Below, one piece after another: positions 50,679 through 61,527 of a stretch of DNA of 64,000 bases. Numbering within the stretch: position 1 is the stretch's first letter; every line of letters begins with the position of its first letter. The DNA lies in the NCBI GenBank assembly GCA_051294375.1, contig CM119264.1, positions 12,092,263 to 12,156,262 on the forward strand, written 5' to 3'. Made by a program: the position numbers and the translations under genes. A model generated the notes under the pieces. The model saw only the letters and a program-made list of their open reading frames with translations. It did no database searches and was not told where the DNA came from. The stretch is from Paraspadella gotoi. Lineage: Eukaryota; Chaetognatha.

Positions 50679-53600
50679 ATGGACCGGGCCATACTTGCTA
50701 AGAAAACGTCAGAGGGACGTTAAGACCGTTCGTGATAAGAACATCCATGTTCAAGGCAAAGGTAAGTGTTAATAATTATTAGATTAAATTAAAGGAGCAA
50801 CACCATTCAAACTTTGATAGTCTTTTGTTCTAACGAGTTCAGACAAAAAAGACGGAAGACAAGCAAATATGATGGCGCGGCGGCCGGAACTGCTGCAAAA
50901 CGGATAACTCGGAAAAAACAGAAGAACTCTCGCTCACCCGAGAGAAAAAAAGACGGGCTGTATCACGGACCGTCTTCATGCAAAATTATGAGAATTTCAA
51001 GAAAAACAAACGTTAGTCTCTCTCTGAATACTACATAAAAAAGTTTTTACAAAAATATTTCTTGATTAAAATTATTTTATTTTTTTTCGCTTGTTACAGA
51101 AAAACGACAGGATGAGGAGAAATGTCAAAGAAGATGCCCTTTAAAGTTCATGTCGTTAAACAGGTGGAATCCGCTTCCTTTAGCCGTATTCCGGCTCGAC
51201 CTTTAGCCTCGCACGGTCAAGTCCGAGCACTGTCCATGAAGTCGACCGGCTCCGAGAAACAGGTCGCTGGATCTGCCATCGGCGTAAAACTCTGTCCCAG
51301 TCACGACCTCCTTCGCGTCCCGATAAGAATCCAAAAACATCAAGGCTTGCTCTGTCTCTCGTCTCGGCGCCACAGTTCCTTCAGTTTCCACGCGGGGGGC
51401 TTCAGCTACTGAGCGCGGGCGCGGGGCCTCAGTCACGGGCCGAGGGCGCGGGCGTCATCTGGGCGCGGGGTCCCAACGGCTTCGACGGTTTCTGGGCGAG
51501 GGCTTTAGCTGTTTCGACCTCTCGCGGCGGAGCTAAACTCTCCGCAGCGCCTCCTGACCGTAATGTTTCAATGTCTACTCGTTCCAATCTCAGCAGAGGT
51601 TGATGTCCATGAATGCAACATCGAGCAAGTCAGTTCCAAAGATGCCAGGCCGTCGTGATTGACATCGTCCAATCTGACACCGACGTCCCGCACAACGACG
51701 TGACGAAGTGACAGAGTGGGAAGCCAGGTATTATTCATTAGAAGGCGAGTCGATGTTCCAATATTTTTGATTAATAATCTCGTGATTGTTACAGCCGAAC
51801 ACGCCGCTTCTTCTCGTAAAAAAGTCGACGCCTTTTTAGCCTCTGTCAAAGGATGTAAAGAACCAAATTGGCGAATAGATCGGCCACCGACCGATCGCGA
51901 ATTGAGAGTTCGGCGGCTAGTCGTTCGGACGCAAACCTGTCAGTGGCTTCCAATCTCGATTCTTCAAAAACCAAAAATGTTCATGTATATTCCGAAGATT
52001 TGCTGGTGAAATCAGAGGATGAAATCTCCGTCAATTTTCCGAAACCTCCGGTTTAGTACACGATTCACAATCGAAAGAATCATCGAACCACCTTCTCAAA
52101 TGGGTGTCGATAAGACGTCTGACGGAACGAATTCCCAAACATCCGACGAACGGTCGGTGGAGTCTTGTTCCATGAATATCTCGAACCCTCTGATGACCCA
52201 TGTATTGAGGAAGAAATGATGGATGTCAAAGAAACTTCGCCTATTCTATCCCGTGATAAAGACTTCACAACAAGAGAGAATTCGAAAGATGCGGCATTTG
52301 AAGATAAAAATGATCAAACGTATTTAGAATTAAGCAATGTTGTTGCCTTGAAAAAGGATCGAGCTTGAACAGTGAATTAATATCAACGGTAATGTCGAGT
52401 CTGGACCTCTCAACCGGTCAGTTTTTTGAAGTGCCGATCGATGACATCAGCCGCGTCTTGTCTGTCGTCGATTCACTTCGCCGGTTGTCGATGAATCTGT
52501 ACCGTGCGACAGAGAAGAGAAAAGCCAAGCGGTGGAAAGCAAAGACATTAATCCTCGAACATCAATGGCAAAGCCGTCCAATGAGGCTATCGTCGCCGAC
52601 GTCGTCAAAAACGAAGAGGTAGAAGTTTCTCCAGAGTACGTCGACAAAGCCAACGAATTCATTAAAACTATGGACGATCAAATAGGTATTGATTTTTTTT
52701 ATTTTTACCAAATTCCAATTTTTCATCGGTCCACCTTGCACGCTTGTCTTTTATTCTCGCGGTTAGTTGACCGAATTCGATTTCTTTTCCCATTCGTCCC
52801 GCAGATCATTTCACCTCGTTGTCACTCGAGCTGAGAAATTTCTCGAAGACCCTGCCGTGTCGGAAGAGCTAAAGGCCAGATCCGCGCTGTCACCGGAAAG
52901 GCAAAGCTCCTCATCACGAAAAAGTTCAAGCAATTCCGGGTCTGTGCGACAATTGCATTCATCCACCGAGGGAGAACCTAGGACTGCGCCGTCGGACCTT
53001 CAAGGGTTCTGGAGATGGTCGGCATTCAGGCGAGTCTGCTGGCGCGGCGCTCAGACGCGTTTTTTTAAATTATTTTTATTTTTTTGGAATTATTATTTAT
53101 TCCTGTAAAATTTTTCACTGTTTGGACAGATTGAGGAAGTGGACGAGGGATTCGCGAAATTGTTTCGTCTCGAAGCCAACGGATGGGTCGTCGAAGAACC
53201 GCGTCATTCCTGTCGCCTCAAGCGCCCGCTGGCCGCTGTCAAAAATCAACTTCCTAAGAAGAAGCGGCCCAGTTGACTGGGAAAAGTTGTGAATAATTAA
53301 TACATAAGGAAGTTTAGGGAGGTAATTTTTTTTTTCCTATTAAGTCGATGCTTCCAAGCCTAAAAAGCCGCCATGAATTTTCGTCGCGTTCCTTGCTAAA
53401 AAGAAGATGAATAAATGATGAAAGCCAAGGAGAGTCCTGCTAAAGCCAGCCCTCGAGAGTATTAGCGGCGCAAGACGTGGTTCCTTCAACTCCGGCCCAA
53501 ACGCGCCCGACCTTCGTCTTCCCCATCGCAACCAAGCGCGTCGGTTAACGAGTCCCCTCCCACGCCCTGGTCGAGCCGGTGGTCACTTGTTAACCTTCAC

Positions 53601-53822
53601 GCCAACCAAACCAACGTCATCAGTGGATCCCAACCTCCTTTCGCTCACCCACCCGTTTTGAAGGAAGACGCTTTTTTTGTTCGGGGGCAACACCCGGAGA
53701 TGCGACGCATTCGCCGCTCCTCCATCTTTTCCGCCAATCATCTCCGTAAGCTGGAGCAAGGTCAACCCCCTATGATACAGCGACGTTTGACGAGGAGAGA
53801 AAACGCGATTGAGAATGATTGA
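50679..53822 (+). pseudogene. broken copy of DLGAP5
   Basis: Inverted-copy counterpart of 45198-48392. The exon order, the introns and even the GC donor (near 53030) are retained, but indels break every long exon. Ends are approximate. Confidence 0.8.
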
Positions 53823-54168
53823 TATCCTTTTAGTATTTTTTATCTGAGGACAATTATGGTAATTGATTTACATGATTTATGATATATATGCGTATACGTT
53901 TATAACTTTTACACACTGATGATGGGATCTGGTTCAAACTAAAACTAAACTGAAGGAATATATTTTATTTAAAATACGTTTTGACGATGTAAAATAGTAC
54001 ATGTAATTTTTTTTCGTGTTTTTGTCCCAACTCTTTATCCTTAATTGTGCCATTTGTTAATACTTTTATCATTAGCAGAATCAACCTTTGAAGTTTTAAA
54101 TTTGTTCTTTAACCCAGTGAAGATGTGACATTAAAAGAACAAAAATACACCCTTTAAAACCCGACAAA

Positions 54169-57100
54169 ATGGCGATCCTCGTCAAGAGCAGCGTACATGA
54201 TGTTGAGGAACGGCTGGATCAGTTAGGTTTCCAGCAGGTGTTGATTCTTGCGGTGTTCTTTTTAATCTGTGTATATTTGACTAATGATCAATGTTACTTT
54301 CTTAGCCCCTCGGAAGGATTCCTTGCCCCTTGTTTCAACGTTTATTGGCGGATTGGTCAGGACCACACCAGCCTTAAGAACGCGCGCAGGGGCCAGCGAT
54401 CATCTCTTTCTGCTGTCGGCCCGCCTGTTGGCGCCATCGATGCCCCGGCGAGTTTAAGTTTGGCTCTAGGGCAATCTAGCCTCGAGTCTTACAAGAACGG
54501 GAATAGTACTTTTGATAGTAATATTGGTTAATTTTACTTTGATGGTCTTTTATTTTTATTCTTCCCAGAAAACGCGAGATTGGTCAGGGAAAACACCGAT
54601 ATCCATTGAGCTTTTTGCGGAAAAGGAAGATCGTGAAAAAACTGTCAAGGTTACTAAATTTTCATTGATTCTGTCTTTTTATAGTCAATGAACGTTTTTT
54701 AAACAGGACTTAAAGAGCAATTTTGCAAGGTGGAGCACAAATACAGATTACGATTCCTTACTCTCAATACCTTCACAAGTAAATCTTTGGAGCAAGAGTC
54801 TACGAGAAACAAAAAAATCCTCAAGCTGCAGGAAAATTTTCAGCTGTTGTCCAAACTCCAGGTTTGAGGGAATTTTATAGTCACATTAGAGCGTTCTCTT
54901 GATTTGTATTTTCTTTTGCAGGCGGGAATAAAAAAAAAGTCCCTTTCCGGCGCCAACGAATGGATATCGAGTCTCTATTGCCACCCGGCGACCCTTGACT
55001 ATTAGCCAGGATCGTCTGCTAAGTCTCCCTCGACTTGATAGCTGTGTCTGACAAAGAATTGCCTCTCTGGAAAAAGAACTCGGTTGAGTCGCGTTGATAT
55101 TTATTTTTTCTATTCTATTCTATTTAGTCATGAATTCTAAAAATATCGCAGCGATCTCGAGCATAAGGCGGAGACTTACATCCTCCCGAGATCTGCAGAA
55201 TCAATTGACGCACGCGATACCGAAATCGCGCGGCTTCATACGACTACTTGATGGGGAGACCAGAAGCCGCCGTAGACGCCTCGGCTAGAGAGGACGCTAT
55301 GCAGAGGAGCCCAAAGGATGAACGACCAGATCACTCTGCTCACGGAAGAAAACAAAGCCCTTCACGATCAGGTTATTTATCGTTCAGGAAATTTATTGGT
55401 TAGTATCGCACTTATCAGGAAAATGTTTGCGGTTGCTGAGTTTAGGAGCGGTTTGAAACACGCATCAAAATTAAAACAACACCCCCAGCGTGCGAAAATG
55501 ATATGTGGACGCGACAATCTTATCCGAAAATGATGCGTCCACAATTGCGTATTTCTTAACAATAGTTTTTAACATTTCTTTTCAAAAAAGAATCCGTCCT
55601 GGACCAGCGCTTATCAAGTCAGAATTAGAATCCTTTGACAACCAAAGTTGCGGAGCTTAAGCCGCCAAGGAAGGGTTGTAAGCGACAAGTCCCTTGAGGT
55701 AGAGGAGACCAAGGTACGATTGAGGAGGTGGAGACTTGTTGAAGCTCGAGAGCGAGAGTGTCCGATGCTCGCCTTATCTTCGAAGCGGAGAAAGAGGCCT
55801 GGACGAAGAGCTCCTCGAATTTGAAGAAAATGAAACGACGTCGTTGAGGCGATTGAAGAGCTGAGGAAGAATAAGAAATTCACGGCGGCGAATTCTCGAA
55901 TTGAAGAATCTGGTGACGTTGCAAAAAGGTTCGTTATCCGTGATTGGCCCAGTTTTTCTTTATATTAAAATTCTTTAATCCGACCTTGTCACGTCTGCAG
56001 TCATTGGATGGTCAGCGTCACGACTTGGTGACGACAGAAAGAATCGGCGCATATTGAAGACGAGTTGGCTGCGGAGAGATCTACCTCGTGACCTAAGAAA
56101 TAAGAGGGACAATCTTCGTGGTGAAGTCAAATTTTGGAGGAGAAGTCTCGTCACACAGAAACAACTGCAGAACCAGCGACGATAAGGATAGAATTCAATT
56201 GAAAGCTCATCCAGGTAAAAATTATTTTTTTATATGGAACTCTCCCAATCAAACCCAAGCTAAAATCACAATGTTATAATTACCGCAATCTACATTTCCT
56301 TCGCTAGGTTCAAACGAGCTTGAGCACGCGTACTTAAAATGATTAAAGGCCCAGACAGGGACGTCAATGAAAATATACGGGTAAATGTTTGATGGATATC
56401 ACCTAATCTATTTTAATTAAAATTACTTCGTCTCATCTCCAGAACCGAGTTCCACCGATCGTCTCGTAGCACACTCGGTCGTCAAACGCCTGGAGAGTGA
56501 GCGAGAGTCGTTGCTCAAAGACCGGAAGCATTGACCGAGAAAAGCTTCCGTGGAGGCGGCGAATGGCTTCGATCGAGCAGAATCTTTGCAAACTCAGACG
56601 CAATCCATGCGCCAAGTCAATCAGCTGGAGAGTGCGGTCTCCGCGCCGAACGCGAAAGAGACAATGCCCTCGCCGGTGCAGTCATCTTCGCGAAACTCTG
56701 CAGTCCATGAGGCAGCATTTGCATAGATGGAGCGCCAACTTCGCGTCAACCACGACGAACTCCGCGAAGAACGAGGGCACGTGGCCGAGTTGCGGACGCA
56801 ATGCGCTGCTGCTCAGAAGAGACGATCGATTTGCGCCGCAACTCTCCGCCGCTGCGTCGTCGGTCAGCGCCAGCGGAGAGAAAACGATGACAGTCGAGAC
56901 GAAGGCAAAGAGTTGAGTTTAAAGCTTCACGCGACGAGAACGAATTGGAAAGCTAAGGCGGCGCTTTCGGTGGTAAGTTTTGCGCTGGGTAATGTTTGTG
57001 ACCAAATGCGAGATGAGGTTATATTTATCTATTCAAGGTCGATAAAGAACGTGATTTGGCCCAAGAAGCTCTCGACGATAAGACTGAACATTGGCAACCT

Positions 57101-58594
57101 TACCGCGAAATGAAGAATACAAAGATGCTTTAAAGAATAAGAAACCGAGGGTATTTAATGAGTCAATATTTCTGTTTTGAGGAAAGTAAACCTCTTTTAG
57201 TTCTCCTACGATTCAGATCAAGGCTCTGGGGAAGAATTGGATCGACAACGTCTGACATCGACGCGCGAGAAAAAAATTGCGCCACTCCAAGAAGACGTGA
57301 GATCTCGCGCCGAGTCGAGACGAATACCGTCAAGAGAAAGAGGCGTTGTCGAGGAGGAAACCGGAAGTTGACGGAAGACGCGGCCGAATTGACTTCGGAA
57401 TACAACGGCTCAATTAGAAGGAGAAACGGTCCGTGACAGACTCTCAGCGGTTGAGCTGGAGCTTGCTTAGAGAACAAGCAAACCTTTCGCAGGTCGGTTT
57501 GCCATGTTTCTGGTCTAGCAATTCCCAATCTTGACGCAATTTTTTTTTCAGGCTTCGAAAATCGTGAAGGTTTCATTCTATCACGAAGAACTAGTGCAGC
57601 AATCCAGGCCATGTCTCGCAGATGCAGCTGCTGGATCAGCGTGTAGAGATTGGAGGGGAAAATGTTAGGCTACAAACGGAATCGGGTCGTCTTTACGAAC
57701 GTTGTGAGTTCACGTTAACTACAAGTTGTGCCAAAAAAATATTTCTGGCGCGGCACTACAGTATTACAGTTATCCTATTTCACCCTCTCCAGTCTCAAAT
57801 GGCTTCCCATGTTGAGGACTGACAACAACGACTTCGGTCTTCGGAAGATGAACGAAGCATGAGCGATTCCAGTCCCAAATTTGGCCACAGAAATACAGAG
57901 TAAGATGATCTCAAGGACGCCAGACAGGTATCAATGACAATGTGACGTCATCTGTGAACTTTTTTTATTTTACTATTAAACATTACAATTTTACAGACGA
58001 TCGCACCTTGCAAAGTGATCTTCGGTCACTTAGAGGGCTCGCCGCACAGTTAGACGCGGCTAAGGAAAGATTCAACTAGAACTCTCAACAAGATACACTT
58101 TGTCAACAATTAATCAGGTACTTATATTGTTTAAATACCAATAATAATAAATTACCAAAACACTAATTCTGATCTTCGTTGATTCGTATTACGTACTACC
58201 GGATTCGTTTTTCCCTGTCAGGAAATTTCCGCACGACGGCTCGAGTCGCGACGCCACTCCGTTCTGCGCTGACGACGGAGCAGCGTCGGTGGTGGGTTTG
58301 GAGTCGGTGGTGGCGTCGTCGCGTGAGCGGAGTTCGTCAGTCGCGTCGACATGGAGAAGATGAGAGACGAATTGGAGCGCGAATGAAGCAGTTGCCGAGG
58401 CAAAGGAGATGGTTGTCGGGCAGGCCGCTGAGGTGGACGGTTTAAGGAAGAATGTCGCGAACTGGAGTCTTCCAATCCTTCAGTGGAGCGGAACTGACCA
58501 ATTTGCAATACGAAGCGGAGCTTAGTGGTCGTCGCCTCTTCTAACGTTTCACGAATAAAGCTTCGGGGAAAAGCGGGTCGTCGACAAGATGGAG
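54169..58594 (+). pseudogene. broken, 3'-truncated copy of CEP135
   Basis: Inverted-copy counterpart of 40296-44864. It starts with the same MAI codons but is frameshifted within exon 1, and it is cut by the N run at 58595 before the last part of the gene. Confidence 0.8.
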
Positions 58595-58619
58595 NNNNNN
58601 NNNNNNNNNNNNNNNNNNN
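58595..58619. other. assembly gap (25 N)
   Basis: Run of 25 N that closes the inverted copy. Confidence 0.99.
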
Positions 58620-58969
58620 AGTTTTTTAAAGATTTTGACCCACTTAATGAAATAATTTTCTAAAAAGAAATATATTTCTTTTTATCAACTTTTCGTAAGA
58701 AATTCGAATCTGATTTTAAAAATTAAAACAAAAAAATTAATTTTTTTTTATTTTGAGTACTATGTATAAATATGGGCGTATGCGAAAATTGAAAAATACA
58801 TTTTTTTTATATTTAAAAATGTTCACAGTTACAAGCCTATTCAATGAACAGTGTTCATGATCGAAATTTTGATTCTACTTGATTTTAATATTTTTTTCTA
58901 CGCTTTATTGGTCAATGGTCATGTACCTAATTTGCCAGAAAATAATCAAACCCGGGCTTCGTAAATAAC

Positions 58970-59515
58970 CTGCAACTTCGAGGCAAAGTCTTGCGCCACG
59001 ACGAAGGACAAAAACTTTCTCATCGCTTTGGCGTTTCCGATTGCCGAGGCGGCGCTACGCGACGTCGGCGCAGGAAACGACAAGAGAAACGACTCTTTCG
59101 GGGAAACGAGGGTAGAGCCCAAGACGAGCGCTACTTCCGGCACGAACTCCGCGGCGGCGAAGGCGTCGTCGATGAAATCGAAGACGACGCCCAGACGAGC
59201 GAGGAAAGCGTCGCGGCGACGAAGAGTCAATTTGGGTCGTCGAGCAGAGGTCGCCGCTTTATTAATCGTCTCGAGCGCCCCGCGCTCTTCGTCCGCTCGT
59301 TTGTCGCCCGCCAAGATGTCGACGGGCGTTGGAATTTGATTCCTCACGTAGATGAGGTACTTAAGGGTTTCCTTGACGAGGGAGCCCCGAAGGGCGGAAG
59401 GAAGATGCCCGTCGAAGTTGATCGTGGCTGATGCGTCGGGAATAGTTCTTATAGGTCGGGTGTGGAGTTTACGCGCTTTAACGCGGGATTCCGATAGTAT
59501 TTTTGGGTTTTCCAT
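58970..59515 (-). CDS. MAD2L1BP: p31comet, exon 1 (N-terminal half)
   Basis: ATG at 59515; 182 codons to the donor TTGCAG|GTTATT, phase 0. The segment LVKETLKYLIYVRNQIPTPV, the basic ARRPKLTLRRRD stretch and FVPEVALVLGSTLVSPKESF follow the order of p31comet (MAD2L1BP). This HORMA-fold protein binds closed MAD2 and works with TRIP13 to take apart the mitotic checkpoint complex. The human protein is shorter (about 270 residues against 352 here). Exon 2 is at 49001-48489; the material between should be a short intron, now filled with the inverted copy and gaps. It starts 236 bp after the ASPA stop. Confidence 0.8.
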
Positions 59516-59751
59516 GATAAACTATCACCCATGGACATTTTAGTTCTTCATTATATATTTAAAACAAGAAAAATAAAGAACAATATAAGCATAAAAAATG
59601 TAAAGCTAATATTAATAATTGCCGATAACTTTGAATGACATGAAATAAAAAAAAAGTCACGAATCAAAAACCAAATCAATAATTATAAAGTTGTATTCAA
59701 ATATAATCAGAACCTTTGTAGATTGTACATCATTAATACCACTTTTAATTT

Positions 59752-61335
59752 CTATAGTAATTTTAGAGATGGGATTTCCAAAGTACGCTTATCCGAGCAG
59801 AAAAAGGCAATTCCTTTTTCATAATAAGCGGCTTCGTTGATAAAAAGCGGATATGTTCCTCTGGTTCCGTCCCAAACGATTTCTTCTTCATTTGGTTTTA
59901 AAAATATCGGTCGACCGACTTCCAAAAATGTGTAATCCTTGTCCTACGCGGCCATAGGATAATCGACATACGTCAAAAAATAAACAAATTTCTTAAAAAG
60001 ACTGCAATTCTATTGAAATTTGTACCAACGGGAGGGTACCTGTAAATCTGGATGAATTACAGCCGCGACCTCGTGGGGCGAGTTTCCGTCACGCGGAAAG
60101 TCGACGGTCCCCGTAGCAACGAACACTTCCGCCATTTTTTTTTCAGAGATACGAACTTCGTTAAGACTTTGCAAAAAGTCCAAGACGAACTGGACCGCGA
60201 GCTTTTGCCGACGTACGACGTCTGCCCGATAAACTCCCTGGGGTTGTGGACCAACCTCTATGACCATGCCGAAATTAGTAGACAGCGTTGAAGCCAATGT
60301 GCTTTTCGCTAAACGAGCTGAGGTGACAAAAATCTCGCAAGGAACCGGAGGATCCATTCGGCGAAAACGAGACTAGGTACGGAGAGATTTCCTCAAGTCG
60401 TTTCAATAAAATAAGAAAACTAACCGGCAAGGTCAAAATGTTGCGCCGCTACACTTGACTCAGATAAACAAAATAACATAAATATATAAAATTTGTAAAA
60501 TAAGTATCTTTTCATTAATCATAATATACATATAAAATATGAACTTAAAAGATTATGCCACAAAACTATTTTTATATTAAAAAAAAAAAACCAGTTAACT
60601 TAATGATCACATAACTGCACAAAGTACATTGTAAAAGTATGATACATATTATATTATGCATCTTTAGGTACCTCACCTTTTTAATAAATAAAATAATATT
60701 ACTAAATTATAAATATTTAAAATATAAATAAAACACATTCCTACCCACCGACCAAAAAGTAACTTTAGTGCTCGTGGCGCAACTAAATCACTCGAACGCT
60801 TTAAAAACGACACCTGAACGTATAGCGCCGCATGCAACGAGAGCCAGTGGCGCTCGTTCTTTGTAACCCATTCGTCAAGGCTGGGCGACTCATCTATGAA
60901 ATGATGACTGAGAAAATAACCACATTATCAATTTCAGAAATCAGAATGACACTGATCTCAGGCTATTTACTTGACTAGTAGCATCACTCCCACGTTAGAA
61001 GTAGTATTGTGCAAATCGACCAAAAATTGATTCTTTCCCCCAAATTCTCGTTCGAGTTCAATGACGCGTTTCGTCTCATATGGCGTGACGTTGTCGACAG
61101 GCCGTTCCAGGTTTTTCCCGAAGTTGCGATTAAGGTCGACGTCGATGTATCGACGGCAGCGCTCGACGGCCAGCTCGTTGGTCAGGATAGTCGAAACGGA
61201 CAAGGAATCTCTGTCCAAAGTCACCGCACCCTCGGGGGTAAGCCAAAAACGCCATAAAAAGACGGAGCTCAATTCGTTTCCATGGGTTCCGCACAAAATA
61301 GCTAATTTTTGAATAGAGGAAATTCGAGTTTCCAT
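59752..61335 (-). CDS. ASPA: aspartoacylase-family zinc amidohydrolase
   Basis: Four exons, 61335-60971, 60907-60814, 60372-60040 and 59943-59752, give 327 residues. The family (ASPA/ACY3) removes the acetyl group from N-acetyl-aspartate or other N-acyl amino acids in the cytosol. Visible residues: zinc ligands His and Glu in CGTHGNELSSVFL, the substrate-binding DLNRNFG, the third zinc ligand His in DLHNTTSN, and the catalytic Glu in VIEVGPQPQGV. The C-terminal barrel has YPLFINEAAYYEKGIAF. Length is close to human ASPA (313). The start METRISS was chosen because it aligns with the family; upstream in-frame Met codons lie in the intergenic gap. Whether the substrate is acetyl-aspartate cannot be told. 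It is the one non-mitotic member of the array. Confidence 0.88.
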
Positions 61336-61527
61336 TTTGCTTCTAAAACATAATAAAACATTAATAACAAAAAGAATCTTTCCGTTTGCTTTATCCCATC
61401 TCCGGTGAACCCATAAGAGGCTTTCACGTGACAACAATAACATTGAGAAAAACAAAATCTATTTTTTTTAATATAACGTAGTCGAAATGTTGGGGGTGGT
61501 TTTATGAAGAATCAAAACCGCCACAAA

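Larger units (their letters stand above)
49643..58594. repeat. inverted, error-rich copy of 40296-49213
   Basis: The whole block is the reverse complement of 40296-49213, ending at the sequence GACAAGATGGAG that corresponds to CTCCATCTTGTC at 40296. Differences are mainly single-base losses and gains in homopolymers (for example CCCC to CCC and AAAA to AAA in the CEP135 FRRQRM exon near 54990). Frames intact in the original are broken throughout. It begins and ends at N runs. This matches an uncorrected long read, possibly one that read back along the opposite strand, placed into a gap. Confidence 0.9.

Noticed and set aside
50079-58594. True paralogues of MAD2L1BP, DLGAP5 and CEP135 on the plus strand
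   Set aside because: They share introns and intergenic sequence with the originals and differ mainly by homopolymer indels inside N-bounded sequence; an old paralogue would show substitutions.
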